The notes: generated from the sequence alone by a model not told the origin. A DNA stretch of 64,000 nt from Streptomyces sp. NBC_01451 (GCF_036227485.1 NZ_CP109479.1:6262001-6326000), one strand, 5' to 3'. Shown: positions 45,057-59,197, counted from the first letter of the stretch. Numbers and translations: made by a program.

Positions 45057-46957
45057 CCCCGCCCGTATCCGTCTCCGTCCCGACGACGAGGCTCACGGTC
45101 GCGCAGGCGCTCGTACGCTTCCTGGCGGCCCAGTACACCGAGCGGGACGGCGTCCGACGCCGCCTGATCGAGGCCACCTGGGGCATCTTCGGCCACGGGA
45201 ACGTCGCCGGGCTCGGCCAGGCGCTCGTCGAGTACGCGGACGACATGCCGTTCCACCAGGGCCGCAACGAACAGTCCATGGTTCACGCGGCAGTTGGTTA
45301 CGCGCGGCAGTCCAACCGCCTCTCCGCGCACGCCGTGACGACGTCCATCGGCCCCGGCGCGACCAACCTCGTCACCGGCGCCGCGCTCGCCACGATCAAC
45401 CACCTCCCGGTGCTCCTCCTCCCCGGAGACACCTTCGCGACCCGTTCGGCGGACCCGGTCCTCCAGCAACTCGAAGTCCCGTACGCGGGTGATGTGTCGG
45501 TCAACGACTGTCTGCGCCCGGTGTCGAGGTACTTCGACCGCGTCACGCGCCCCGAGGCGCTGATCCCGGCGGCGTTGCAGGCGATGCGGGTCCTCGCCGA
45601 CCCCGTCGAGACGGGTGCCGTAACTCTCGCTCTGCCGCAGGACGTTCAGGCCGAGGCGTACGACTGGCCGGACGAGTTCTTCGCCGACCGCGTGTGGCAC
45701 GTACGCCGCCCGGCCGCCGATCCCGACGAGCTGGCGGAAGCGGTACGGGCGATCCGTGCCGCGCGCCGGCCCCTGATCATCGCGGGCGGCGGAGTCCACC
45801 ACAGCCGCGCCGAGGCGGTGTTGGCGGAGTTCGCCTCGGCGACCCGCATCCCCGTCGCCTCCACCCAGGCCGGCAAGGGCTCCCTGCGACACGACCACCC
45901 CCAGGACGTTGGCGGCATCGGTCACACGGGAACAGCGACAGCGGACGAACTCGCCCGCCTGGCAGACCTGGTGATAGGCGTCGGCACCCGCTACACGGAC
46001 TTCACCACGGCCTCCAACACCCTGTTCGCCGCGCCGGACGTCCGCTTCCTGAACCTCAACATCGCTCCGTACGACGGCCACAAGCTGTCCGCCACCCCGC
46101 TGATCGCGGACGCCCGCAGCGCCCTGGAACAGCTGACCGAGGCACTGGCGCTCCACGAGCACCGGGTCACTGACGAGTACGCCCGCGAGTACACCGAGGA
46201 CAAGGAACGCTGGGAACAGCGCGTCGACGCCGCCTACGAGGCCGACGAGCCGGACGTACGACCGACGCAGCCGCAGGTGCTCGGCGCGCTGGACGCCCTC
46301 GCCGACGAGTCGGACATCATCATCAACGCGGCCGGCTCCCTCCCCGGTGACCTGCACAAACTCTGGCGTGCGCGGTCGCAGGACCAGTACCACCTCGAAT
46401 ACGGCTACTCCTGCATGGGATACGAGATCCCGGCCGCGATCGGTGTGAAACTGGCGGCGCCCGAGCGTCCCGTATGGGCGCTGGTGGGCGACGGCACATA
46501 CCTGATGATGCCGACGGAGATCGTGACGGCCGTACAGGAGGGGATCGCCATCAAGCTTCTCCTCATCCAGAACCACGGCTACGCGTCCATCGGCGGCCTG
46601 TCCGAGTCGGTGGGCGGCGAGCGCTTCGGCACCGCCTACCGCTATCAGGCGGACGACGGAACGTACACGGGTGCCCCCCTGCCCGTGGACCTGGCCGCCA
46701 ACGTGGCGAGCCTGGGCATGCGCGTCCTGCGCGCGAAGACGGTACGGGAGCTGCGGGCGGCGCTCGCCGAGGCCCGTGCCGCCGACACTCCCACTTGTGT
46801 CTACGTCGAGACGGAAACGGCAGACACAGTGTCGGGCGCGCCTCCGGCGCAGGCCTGGTGGGATGTTCCTGTGGCCGAGACCGCGACCCGCCCGTCAGCG
46901 GTCAAGGCACGTGAGCTGTACGAACGGCACGTCTCTACCCGACGCCGCCATCTGTGA
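45053..46957 (+). CDS. iolD: 3D-(3,5/4)-trihydroxycyclohexane-1,2-dione acylhydrolase
   Basis: A 634-residue thiamine-diphosphate enzyme that opens the cyclohexane ring in inositol breakdown. It has the IolD-specific start RLTVAQALVRFLAAQYTERDG, the pyrophosphate-domain Glu region FHQGRNEQSMVHAAVGYARQ, and the ThDP motif VGDGTYLMMPTEIVTAV with NHGYASIGGL. Length fits the family (about 630-640). Its ATG overlaps the TGA of the iolB remnant, so translation is coupled to it. Confidence 0.94.
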   Translation: MTPPVSVSVPTTRLTVAQALVRFLAAQYTERDGVRRRLIEATWGIFGHGNVAGLGQALVEYADDMPFHQGRNEQSMVHAAVGYARQSNRLSAHAVTTSIGPGATNLVTGAALATINHLPVLLLPGDTFATRSADPVLQQLEVPYAGDVSVNDCLRPVSRYFDRVTRPEALIPAALQAMRVLADPVETGAVTLALPQDVQAEAYDWPDEFFADRVWHVRRPAADPDELAEAVRAIRAARRPLIIAGGGVHHSRAEAVLAEFASATRIPVASTQAGKGSLRHDHPQDVGGIGHTGTATADELARLADLVIGVGTRYTDFTTASNTLFAAPDVRFLNLNIAPYDGHKLSATPLIADARSALEQLTEALALHEHRVTDEYAREYTEDKERWEQRVDAAYEADEPDVRPTQPQVLGALDALADESDIIINAAGSLPGDLHKLWRARSQDQYHLEYGYSCMGYEIPAAIGVKLAAPERPVWALVGDGTYLMMPTEIVTAVQEGIAIKLLLIQNHGYASIGGLSESVGGERFGTAYRYQADDGTYTGAPLPVDLAANVASLGMRVLRAKTVRELRAALAEARAADTPTCVYVETETADTVSGAPPAQAWWDVPVAETATRPSAVKARELYERHVSTRRRHL

Positions 46958-46971
46958 AGGAGAACCTGGGC

Positions 46972-48474
<1,503 letters not shown>

Positions 48475-48486
48475 GCACCTCCGCGT

Positions 48487-48523
48487 ATGCCCGCCGACCT
48501 GCTGCTTCCGGGTCGGCGGGCAT
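48487..48523. terminator. Terminator of the iol operon
   Basis: ATGCCCGCCGACC and GGTCGGCGGGCAT form a perfect 13-bp stem with an 11-nt loop, 12 bp past the mmsA stop. Confidence 0.85.
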
Positions 48524-48581
48524 TGCGGTTCCGCGCGGGATCCGAATAAGGCCTGATGTTCCTGGCCGGGCGTACGCGATC

Positions 48582-49292
48582 ATGACAAGCATGGACGCCC
48601 ACTTCCTCGGTATCCCCGAGCTGGCCGAAACCCCGTCCGTGGCGGTCGTGATCGACGTCATGCGAGCCTTCACCGTGGCCGCCTGGGTCTTTGCCCAGGG
48701 TGCGGAAAAGATCGTTCTCGCCGAGTCGCTGGACGACGCGCTGGCGCTCAGGGCCGCCCACCCGGACTGGACGGCCCTCAAGGACGGTCCGCCCGCACCC
48801 GGATTCGACATGGTCAACTCACCCGGCATGCTGCGGTCCGTCAACCTTCGCGGACGAACCGTCGTACAGAAGACCACGGCGGGGACGGTCGGCGCCCTCG
48901 CCGTCAAGGACGCGCCGCTGGTGCTGTGCGCCGGCTTCGTGGTGGCGGAGGCGACGGCCCGGCTCCTGCGGGCCCGCGCGAGCGACAGCGTCACGTTCGT
49001 GGTCACCGGCGAGGACGGACAGGCCGACGAAGACCTGGCGTGCGCCCAGTACATCGCCCGGAGAGCCACCGGGGCGGCGACGGATCCCGCCGAGTTCCTC
49101 CACCGCGCCGCCGAGTCCCGCGCCGCCACCGAACTGACGGAGGGCGTACGCCAAGGAGTCCACCCCGACGACGTGGCACTCTGCCTTGAACTCGACCGTT
49201 TCCCCTTCGCCATGACAGCGAGCCCGGAGGACTCACTCATGGTCCTACGCCCACACGCCTTGCCGCCGCTGACCGGCGACGCCCTGATCTGA
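48582..49292 (+). CDS. ComB/2-phosphosulfolactate phosphatase family protein
   Basis: A 236-residue protein with [76 protein letters not shown] and a C-terminal DSLMVLRP, all features of the ComB fold. ComB makes sulfolactate for coenzyme M in archaea; actinobacteria do not use coenzyme M, so the true substrate here is unknown. ATG at 48591 is an alternative start. Convergent with a lipoprotein gene. Confidence 0.82.
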   Translation: MTSMDAHFLGIPELAETPSVAVVIDVMRAFTVAAWVFAQGAEKIVLAESLDDALALRAAHPDWTALKDGPPAPGFDMVNSPGMLRSVNLRGRTVVQKTTAGTVGALAVKDAPLVLCAGFVVAEATARLLRARASDSVTFVVTGEDGQADEDLACAQYIARRATGAATDPAEFLHRAAESRAATELTEGVRQGVHPDDVALCLELDRFPFAMTASPEDSLMVLRPHALPPLTGDALI

Positions 49293-49370
49293 TCTCAGCT
49301 GATCCCCGGCGAGGCCGGAATCCGCCAACGGCTCCCGACGACGCGCAGTCGGAGGCTGCCCCCGCTGTAC

Positions 49371-49409
49371 GACGGTGCCCCGCTTCCTTCCGGAGGCGGG
49401 GCCACCGTC
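49371..49409. terminator. Bidirectional terminator
   Basis: GACGGTGCCCCGC pairs with GCGGGGCCACCGTC (one bulged C) between the convergent ComB-like and lipoprotein genes. Confidence 0.8.
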
Positions 49410-49444
49410 CTACTCGTATGCCGAGAGCCGCTGTTCGGCCCTGT

Positions 49445-50290
49445 TCAGCCCTGTTGCCCGGCGTTCCGCTTGAGCAGTGCGCTGACGTCGGCGACCTGCG
49501 CCGCCGGTGGCGGTGTGACCTTGGCCGTGGCGCCGAACTTCCGGAAGTCCATGGTGACGGTCATCTTCCCGACCACCTCCTTGATCCGGACCGGCAGGTC
49601 CTTGGCGCCGACCCAGAGGTCCATGGCGATGGTCGTACCGCCGCCGGTAATCGTGTTGATGAGGCCGCTCTTGTCGCCGTAGGCGTCCTTCAGCTTGCCC
49701 ACCCGGGTGGTGTCGATCAGGGCCCGGTAGTGGGTCGTGCGCTGCCCGTTCAGGGTCTGTTCGCCGAGGTTCTTCGCGTCCTGCGCGTACTTGAGGCTGC
49801 GCATGGCTGCCGCCGGGCTGCCGCCCCCGGTGTTTCCGCTGACCGCCTGGGCACCCTTCTCGCCGAACACGGTCGAGCCGTCGACCTTCATCCATTCCTT
49901 GCCCTTGAGGGGGCCGGAGGGCCGCGGGTCGACGTTGTAGTAGTAGTCGCCGTCCACGAACAGCACGTGGATGGTCGGCGAGTCCTGGAGCTGCTGCATC
50001 TGCGCGGCCTTGGTGTCCATCTCGACGTCGTACGCGAAGCCGTCGCCCCAGGAGTACGTGCCGTCCATGGGAATCGGGCCCGTGCCGATGCCCAGGTCCG
50101 TGGTCATGGAGACCTCGGCGGACCCCAACTGCTCGGTCCGGTCGGTCGCCCGGGCGAGCGCCGCCATGATCGTGCCGGTGTCGTCCACCGCGGCGGCGGC
50201 GTGCTTGACGGTCCCCGCGCTGCACCCGGATGCCGCGACCAGCGCCACCGCCGTGAACCCCACCCAGGCAGCGGTGTACCGCAGCTTCAT
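49445..50290 (-). CDS. LppX/LprAFG-like lipoprotein
   Basis: A 281-residue lipoprotein with signal MKLRYTAAWVGFTAVALVAASGCSAG (lipobox ASGC; shown here as a landmark only at its Cys). The mature part shows SAEVSMTTDLG, DGTYSWGDGFAYDVEMDTK, TTHYRALIDTTRVG and MDLWVGAKDLPVRI, which fit the half-barrel lipid-carrier fold of LprG/LppX-like proteins. A role in lipid or lipoglycan transport at the cell surface is inferred. GGGGA precedes the ATG at 50290; seven extra upstream codons are rejected. Confidence 0.8.
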   Translation of the reverse strand: MKLRYTAAWVGFTAVALVAASGCSAGTVKHAAAAVDDTGTIMAALARATDRTEQLGSAEVSMTTDLGIGTGPIPMDGTYSWGDGFAYDVEMDTKAAQMQQLQDSPTIHVLFVDGDYYYNVDPRPSGPLKGKEWMKVDGSTVFGEKGAQAVSGNTGGGSPAAAMRSLKYAQDAKNLGEQTLNGQRTTHYRALIDTTRVGKLKDAYGDKSGLINTITGGGTTIAMDLWVGAKDLPVRIKEVVGKMTVTMDFRKFGATAKVTPPPAAQVADVSALLKRNAGQQG

Positions 50291-50417
50291 ATTTCCCCAC
50301 CCAATAACCATGTGTCCCTTGTGGACACGGAATTACTGAACTGTAGTGCGAAGTACGGACATCACTGTGAAGAGTTTTCGCATCCTTGACCGACTTGACC
50401 GAACTGCCGGTTGACCA

Positions 50418-50693
50418 CCGCGCACGCTCCGCCAGCCGCCCCACCAGCGCCCGCCCGATCCCCCGGCGCCGGTACGCCTCGGCCACCTCCAGCTCGTACA
50501 GCAGCATCTCCGTGCCCTTGTCGGGGTGGATCGTCTCGACGCCGCTCACAAAGCCGACGGGGGCTGTCGCATCGGCGGGCTCGTGGGCCAGCTACAGGTG
50601 ATGTCCGGCGGACGTCAGGAAACGTTCCGCCCACTCCGTGTGGACCGGGTGGTCGAAAAGGTGCTCGGCGGCGGCCACCTCGGCGCCCGTCAT
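50418..50693 (-). pseudogene. GNAT acetyltransferase remnant (amber codon plus lost 3' end)
   Basis: The frame from ATG 50693 reads MTGAEVAAAEHLFDHPVHTE..., then an in-frame TAG at 50594-50592, then LAHEPADATAPVGFVSG, LLYELEVAEAYRRRGIGRALVGRL, an acetyl-CoA-binding GNAT motif. After ERAR (about 50418) homology stops, and the frame runs antisense into the lipoprotein gene, so the last 40-50 residues are missing. Both an amber mutation and a truncation mark it as dead. Confidence 0.75.
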
Positions 50694-50700
50694 GGCGCGG

Positions 50701-50790
50701 CGAATCTCCACGGACCGGTTCTCCACGGACGGAACCTCCACAGCCCCGACTTCCATCGACCGGATCTCCATGGACCGGATCTCCGAGGGC
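50701..50790. repeat. Degenerate 15-bp tandem repeat, six units
   Basis: Six units related to CGGATCTCCATGGAC lie just upstream of the GNAT remnant and 115 bp before the divergent hydrolase-ABC gene. In frame with the remnant they would add a five-residue repeat. Confidence 0.88.
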
Positions 50791-50903
50791 CCGTTCGTAC
50801 CACGGCTGGTGTACGCCGGACCCGTGGCGTACGCCCGCAGGATGGCGGAAGGTTCCGACCGGTGGTTGCCCCGGATGTCGGTGGCGGCCCGTACCGTTGA
50901 CGC

Positions 50904-53566
<2,663 letters not shown>

Positions 53567-53570
<4 letters not shown>

Positions 53571-54511
53571 CCACGACGAACACGACGAACACGACGGGCA
53601 GCACGAACAGCACGAACAGCACGAACAAGATGCGTGCGACGGGTGCGACGAACACGCTCGTGGAGCGGGCGGAGACGGCCGACGGGTACCGCGCCCGGCG
53701 GACACTGCCCCTGCGCGTGGAGCTGGTCCGCCAGCTCAAGCGCCGCCGTACGCTCGTCATGGGCGGCATCCTCGCCGCGCTGCCGTTCATCCTCGTCGCC
53801 GCGTTCGCGATCGGCGGCGAGCCCGGCGGGCGCAACGGCCAGGTGACCCTGATGGACACGGCCACCGCGTCCGGCGCCAACTTCGTCGCCGTCAACCTCT
53901 TCGTCTCCGCCGGCTTCCTGCTCGTCATCCCCGTCGCCCTGTTCTGCGGGGACACGGTCGCCTCGGAGGCCAGCTGGTCCTCCCTGCGCTATCTGCTCGC
54001 GGCCCCCGTGCCGCGCGCCCGCCTCCTCTGGTCCAAGCTCGCCGTGGCCCTCGGCATGAGCCTCGCCGCGATGGTCCTGCTGCCGGTCGTGGCCCTCGCG
54101 GTCGGCACGGCGGCCTACGGCTGGGGCCCACTGGAGATCCCCACCGGCGGTTCCCTCGCCGCGGGCACGGCGGCCCAGCGTCTGGTGGTCGTCGTGGGAT
54201 ACCTCTTCGTGTCCCAACTGGTCACCGCGGGACTGGCGTTCTGGCTGTCGACGAAGACGGACGCCCCTCTCGGAGCGGTCGGCGGCGCCGTCGGCCTGAC
54301 CATCGTCGGCAATGTCCTGGACGCCGTGACGGCCCTCGGTGACTGGCGCGACTTCCTGCCCGCGCACTGGCAGTTCGCCTGGGCCGACGCCATTCAGCCC
54401 CGCCCGGAGTGGGGCGGCATGATCCAGGGGACGGCCGTCTCGGTAACGTACGCCCTCATCCTGTTCGCCCTGGCCTTCCGGGGTTTCGCCCGCAAGGATG
54501 TCGTCTCCTAG
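53567..54511 (+). CDS. ABC transporter permease, ABC-2 type
   Basis: A 314-residue membrane protein with about six helices (GGILAALPFILVAAFAI, FVAVNLFVSAGFLLVIPVALF, LGMSLAAMVLLPVVALAVG, and a final YALILFALAFRGF) and the ASEASWSSLRYLLAAPVPRARLL loop typical of ABC-2 exporters. It pairs with the hydrolase-ATPase fusion (ATGA overlap). The first 30 residues are a Thr/Asn/Ser run encoded by a 9-bp tandem repeat. Confidence 0.88.
53572..53625. repeat. 9-bp tandem repeat at the permease 5' end
   Basis: Six units: two CACGACGAA, one CACGACGGG and three CAGCACGAA, coding in frame for a Thr-Asn-Thr / Ser-Thr-Asn tract. Confidence 0.9.
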
Positions 54512-54668
54512 GTCACCGGAGGATCACCTACCGGTCTCGACGGCCGCCTCCCGTGGCCACTTCGAGATCCATCCGCAACACCCCGTACCGCACATTCCGG
54601 CCCCCTCCACCGTCACAGTCACAGAAGTTGGCGTCGTCCGACGTCAACGGACGGAGGGGGCAGGGCAG

Positions 54669-56264
54669 ATGGAGCGGAACCGGACACCACGCCGAACACG
54701 ACGCCTGCGGGGTGCGCTGATCGCGGTGACGGCCGCGAGCGGCCTGTTGCTCACCGGATGCAGCGCCGACAGCGGTGACAGCGGCCGGAGCAGCAGCGCG
54801 GACAGCCGGCAGAACTCCGGCGGAGGCTCGGGCTACGCACCCGCGCCCGCCCAGCCCGATGGCTCCGGCGAGCAGCAGGACCGCGACCGGAGCGCAGGCG
54901 AAGGCGACACGGAAGGCGAGACGGAAGGCGACTTCGCCCCGTCCCCCGACTACCTCTCCACCTTCGCCCTCGACGTCGACACCGCCTCGTACGGCTACGC
55001 GCGCCGCACTCTCGCCGACGGCCACCTCCCCGACCCGTCGACGGTCCGGCCCGAGGAGTTCGTCAACAGCTTCCGACAGGACTACGAACGCCCCGACGGC
55101 AACGGCTTCTCGGTCACCGTCGACGGCGCCCGCACCGACCGCGACGACTGGTCCCTGGTCCGCGTGGGCCTCGCCACCCGCACCGCCGAGCAGAAGGGCG
55201 AACGCCCGCCGGCCGCACTCACCTTCGTCATCGACATCTCCGGTTCCATGGCCGAGCCCGGCCGTCTCGACCTCGCCAAGGACTCCCTCGGCGTGATGAC
55301 GGACCGGCTGCGCGACGACGACTCGGTAGCGATCGTCACCTTCAGCGACGAGGCCGAGACCGTCCTGCCGATGACCCGCCTCGACGACCACCGCGACCGC
55401 GTCCACGACGCGATCGACGAGCTGGAGCCGACCGACTCGACCAACCTCGGCGCGGGCGTGCGCACCGGCTACGCCACCGCCGTCGAGGGCCTGCGCGAGA
55501 GGGCCACCAACCGGGTCGTGCTGATCTCGGACGCACTCGCCAACACCGGTGACACTGAGGCCGACTCGATCCTCGACCGCATCTCCGACGCCCGCCGCGA
55601 ACACGGCATCACCCTCTTCGGCGTCGGCGTGGGCAGCGACTACGGGGACGCCCTGATGGAGCAACTCGCCGACAAGGGCGACGGCAACACCACCTACGTC
55701 TCGAACGAGACCGACGCCCGCGAGGTGTTCTGCGAACAACTCCCGCGCAACATCGACCTCACGGCCCGCGACGCCAAGGCCCAGGTCGCCTTCGACCCGG
55801 AGGCGGTCGCCGAGTTCCGCCTGATCGGCTACGACAACCGCCGGGTCGCCGACGACGACTTCCGCGACGACCGCGTGGACGGGGGCGAGGTGGGCCCCGG
55901 CCACACGGTCACCGCCCTCTACGCCGTCCGCACCAAAGAGTCCGCCTCGGGCCACCTGGCCACGGCGACGGTCCGCTGGCTCGACCCCGAGACCCGCGAA
56001 CCCCACGAGGAGTCGGGCCAGTTGGAGTCACGGGCGGTGGACGAGGCGCTCTGGAACGCCCCGTCCCGCCTCCAGGTCACCGCGGTGGCCGCCTACTTCG
56101 CCGACGCCCTGCGCAAGGGCGCCGACGACTGGACCACCCTGCCGGGCGCCCCGTCTCTCAGCGAACTGGCAGACAGGGCGGACAGGTTGGCGGACAAGAC
56201 GGAGGACAAGGCGGTACGCCAGCTGGCCGAGGCAATAGACCAGGCGAACCGCTACGAGGACTGA
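54669..56264 (+). CDS. von Willebrand factor A-domain lipoprotein (YfbK-like)
   Basis: A 531-residue lipoprotein with lipobox LLTGC, a Ser/Gly/Gln/Glu-rich linker to residue about 90, a VWF-domain region (DYLSTFALDVDTASYGYARR, FVNSFRQDY), then a VWA domain with the metal site DISGSM near residue 188 and the Thr in PTDSTNLGAG, and a C-terminal DUF3520-like domain. VWA lipoproteins of this type are often paired with sensors or wall functions; the ligand is unknown. GGAGGGGG precedes the ATG. Confidence 0.88.
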   Translation: MERNRTPRRTRRLRGALIAVTAASGLLLTGCSADSGDSGRSSSADSRQNSGGGSGYAPAPAQPDGSGEQQDRDRSAGEGDTEGETEGDFAPSPDYLSTFALDVDTASYGYARRTLADGHLPDPSTVRPEEFVNSFRQDYERPDGNGFSVTVDGARTDRDDWSLVRVGLATRTAEQKGERPPAALTFVIDISGSMAEPGRLDLAKDSLGVMTDRLRDDDSVAIVTFSDEAETVLPMTRLDDHRDRVHDAIDELEPTDSTNLGAGVRTGYATAVEGLRERATNRVVLISDALANTGDTEADSILDRISDARREHGITLFGVGVGSDYGDALMEQLADKGDGNTTYVSNETDAREVFCEQLPRNIDLTARDAKAQVAFDPEAVAEFRLIGYDNRRVADDDFRDDRVDGGEVGPGHTVTALYAVRTKESASGHLATATVRWLDPETREPHEESGQLESRAVDEALWNAPSRLQVTAVAAYFADALRKGADDWTTLPGAPSLSELADRADRLADKTEDKAVRQLAEAIDQANRYED

Positions 56265-56397
56265 ACGCTGCCGGCGCACGCCGGACGCGAGTAGCGGGCC
56301 CGGCAGGGCCGCGGGGCTGTACCGATCCGCGGCTCCGCCGCGTGCGCGCAGCCCTCACCGCCCCGCGGCCGAATGAACCGCCCAACCCGCGGAGCGT

Positions 56398-57033
56398 TCA
56401 GCACACGGACGGAACAGCCCGCCCGAGCCCCTCCAAATGCAGCCCGTCCAAGCGGTACTCCCAAGCGGAGCGCCCCGCGGCGAGCACCAGCCGCAGCTCA
56501 CACGAGTCGCCCGCCCGAACTCCCTGCGTCTCCTTCAGCGCGTCCAGCAACTCGGTGGTGATCCGATCCAGGATCGGCCGGACCTCCTTGACCAGATCGG
56601 GCCGCTCGGTGGGCCGCAGCTCGGGATGCGCGTCCCAGCGGGCGTAGAGCCCACGCTGGACCACCTTGTTCGCCTCGATCTGGTCCCGGAACACGGCAGC
56701 CACCGCCTCCGGGTCGAGGCCGAGTCCGACGGCCCGCGCGGAGACGTCGGCCAGGATCTGCTGCTCACGCACCGGGTCGTCGATCGGCTTGTCGGTGCCG
56801 TACTTGGCGGCGGCCACCTTGTCGGCCACCAGCAGCCGCTCGGCGAACAGGTCGGTCAGCGAGGTCAGCGAGGTCAGCGAGGTCAACGAGATCGGGGAGG
56901 ACGTGGGGGAGAACGTGGGGGAGGAAGCAACGGCGCTTGCCCGTACCGGAGTCGAGGTGTCAGCCACAGCGGGCGCCGCGCCGGAGACGGCCAGGACGGC
57001 CGACGCGCACACGGCGAGAAGAGCAGACCGCAC
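56398..57033 (-). CDS. Secreted chorismate mutase (AroQ-gamma type)
   Basis: A 211-residue protein with a Sec signal (ALLAVCASAVLAVSGAAPAVA) and an all-helical mature part: FAERLLVADKVAAAKYGTDKPIDDPVREQQIL carries the Arg/Lys/Asp pattern of AroQ active sites, followed by VAAVFRDQIEANKVVQRGLYARW and a C-terminal disulfide region (two Cys). It resembles the exported M. tuberculosis enzyme Rv1885c. It would convert chorismate to prephenate outside the cytoplasm, where no such pathway is known. AAAGGAAA precedes the GTG. A 9-bp repeat at 56854-56889 encodes an LTS-repeat after the signal. Confidence 0.85.
   Translation of the reverse strand: MRSALLAVCASAVLAVSGAAPAVADTSTPVRASAVASSPTFSPTSSPISLTSLTSLTSLTDLFAERLLVADKVAAAKYGTDKPIDDPVREQQILADVSARAVGLGLDPEAVAAVFRDQIEANKVVQRGLYARWDAHPELRPTERPDLVKEVRPILDRITTELLDALKETQGVRAGDSCELRLVLAAGRSAWEYRLDGLHLEGLGRAVPSVC
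56854..56889. repeat. 9-bp tandem repeat in the chorismate mutase gene
   Basis: Three GGTCAGCGA units plus one GGTCAACGA encode repeated Leu-Thr-Ser between the signal peptide region and the first enzyme helix. Confidence 0.9.
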
Positions 57034-57206
57034 GGGGTTTCCTTTCGGTGGGGGGAGGTCGAGCCGGCGCCGGACCTGAATCCCGCGCCGGGCAGCAAAA
57101 TATCCGCCCGGAATGATCTGCTTCTGCGCGACCCATTGAACTTCTGCTACGCACCGGTAATTTGACCCTGGATCAGGAGCGGGACCAGCCATCGGGAGCA
57201 GGCGTC

Positions 57207-59138
57207 ATGGGCGTACGCAAGGATCTGAAGCAGGCGAAGCGGCGCACCGACCTGGCGGCCCGCCATCGCGTCGAGCTGATCCGCGACGAGAAGACCGGCA
57301 CCGTCCGCGAGGCCCGCGCCGTCCCCATCGTGACGACCCCCACCACGGGCAGCACCGCCGACCTGCCCTACACCAACGCGGCCGAGGCCCCCGACGCGGT
57401 GATCCTGCGCCGCCGCACGGACGACGGCACCTGGCGACCGATCACCGCCGCCGCCTTCGCGGCCGAAGTCACCGCCACCGCCAAGGGGTTGATAGCCGCA
57501 GGCCTCGAACCGGGCGGCCGGGTCGCGGTGATGTCCCGTACCCGCTACGAGTGGACGGTCCTGGACTTCGCCATCTGGGCGGCCGGCGGCCAGACCGTCC
57601 CCGTCTACGCGACCTCTTCCGCATCCCAAGTGGACTGGATCGTAAGCGACTCGGGGGCCCGCCTGGTCGTCACGGAGACGCCGGACAACACGGCCACCGT
57701 CCTCACCGGCACGGCCGCCCACCCCGAACCCCCGCGCGTCCTCACCCTGGACGAGGACGCGATGGCCGAACTCACCACCCTGGGCCGGGAGGTGCCGGAC
57801 GAGGAGGTGACCAAGCGGCGCGCGGCCCTCGCCCCCGACACCACCGCGACGATCTGCTACACCTCCGGCACCACCGGCCGGCCGAAGGGCTGCGTCCTCA
57901 CCCACGCGAACCTGCACGCCGAGGCCGCCAACGTCGTCGAACTGCTCCACCCGATCTTCAAGGAGGTCACCGGCCAGACCGCCTCGACCCTCCTCTTCCT
58001 GCCCCTCGCCCACATCATGGGCCGGGCCCTTCAGATCGGCTGTCTGATGGCCCGCATCGAGATCGGCCACTTCCCGAGCATCAAGCCCGACGAACTCCGC
58101 CCGATGCTGAAGGAGTTCAGGCCGACCTTCCTGGTGGGTGTCCCGTACCTCTTCGAGCGGATCCATGCCGCCGGCCGCGCGACCGCCGAGAAGACGGGCC
58201 GCGCCGCCTCCTTCGACCGCGCCCACCGCATCGGCGTCCGCTTCGCGGAGGCGTACCTCGAAAAGTTCCTCGACACCGGCAAGGGCAAGGGCCCCGGCCC
58301 CGCCCTCTACGCCGCCTGGGCGCTGTACGACCTGCTGGTGTACCGCCGTATCCGCAACGAGCTGGGCGGGCGTATGCACTACGCCATCAGCGGCGGCTCC
58401 CCGCTCGACCGCGACCTCAGCCTCTTCTTCTACGCCGCCGGAATCATCGTCTACGAGGGCTACGGCCTGACCGAGACGACCTCCGCCGCCACGCTGGTCC
58501 CACCACTGGCCCCCCGCCCCGGCACGGTCGGCCTCCCCGTCCCCGGCACCGCCGTCCGGATCGCCGACGACGGCGAGGTCCTCCTCAAGGGCGCGGTCGT
58601 CTTCGGCGCCTACTGGAACAACCGGGCGGCGACGGACGCCGTACTGAGCGACGGCTGGTTCGCCACCGGCGATCTCGGTGCCCTCGACGACGACGGTTAC
58701 CTCACCATCACCGGCCGCAAGAAGGACATCATCGTCACCTCCGGAGGCAAGAACGTCGCCCCGGCCGTCCTGGAGGACCGGCTGCGCAGCCGTGCGCCGG
58801 TGGGCCAGTGCCTGGTCGTCGGCGACAACCGCCCCTTCGTCGCCGCCCTGATCACCCTCGCCCCCGACTCCGTCGCCCACTGGCTCACCGTCCGGGGGAT
58901 GCCCGCCGACACCCCGATGTCCGAGGTCGTCGCCGACCCCCGGATGCGCGCCGACGTCCAGCGGGCCGTGGACCACGCCAACGCGGCGGTCTCCCGGGCC
59001 GAGTCGATCCGTGCCTTCACCCTGGTCGAAGGCGAGTTCACCGAGGCCAACGGCCAGCTCACCCCGTCCCTCAAGGTCAAACGCCACGCCGTACGGGAGG
59101 CGTACGCGGCCGAGATCGAGGCGCTGTACAGCAAGTGA
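57207..59138 (+). CDS. Long-chain acyl-CoA ligase (AMP-forming)
   Basis: A 643-residue adenylate-forming enzyme of the FadD15 type: P-loop YTSGTTGRPKGC near residue 217, FLPLAHIMGR, the adenine motif YEGYGLTETTSA, DGWFATGDLG and TGRKKDIIVTSGGKNVAP, and the C-terminal Lys region SLKVKRHAV. It activates fatty acids to acyl-CoA via acyl-AMP at the membrane. GGGAG precedes ATG 57207; an in-frame TTG 45 bases earlier is less likely. Confidence 0.92.
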   Translation: MGVRKDLKQAKRRTDLAARHRVELIRDEKTGTVREARAVPIVTTPTTGSTADLPYTNAAEAPDAVILRRRTDDGTWRPITAAAFAAEVTATAKGLIAAGLEPGGRVAVMSRTRYEWTVLDFAIWAAGGQTVPVYATSSASQVDWIVSDSGARLVVTETPDNTATVLTGTAAHPEPPRVLTLDEDAMAELTTLGREVPDEEVTKRRAALAPDTTATICYTSGTTGRPKGCVLTHANLHAEAANVVELLHPIFKEVTGQTASTLLFLPLAHIMGRALQIGCLMARIEIGHFPSIKPDELRPMLKEFRPTFLVGVPYLFERIHAAGRATAEKTGRAASFDRAHRIGVRFAEAYLEKFLDTGKGKGPGPALYAAWALYDLLVYRRIRNELGGRMHYAISGGSPLDRDLSLFFYAAGIIVYEGYGLTETTSAATLVPPLAPRPGTVGLPVPGTAVRIADDGEVLLKGAVVFGAYWNNRAATDAVLSDGWFATGDLGALDDDGYLTITGRKKDIIVTSGGKNVAPAVLEDRLRSRAPVGQCLVVGDNRPFVAALITLAPDSVAHWLTVRGMPADTPMSEVVADPRMRADVQRAVDHANAAVSRAESIRAFTLVEGEFTEANGQLTPSLKVKRHAVREAYAAEIEALYSK

Positions 59139-59197
59139 GCCCGACGGCAGGCGAACCCGGCAGCGGGTGAGCCGAGGTGCTGCCACGAACGCCGAAC

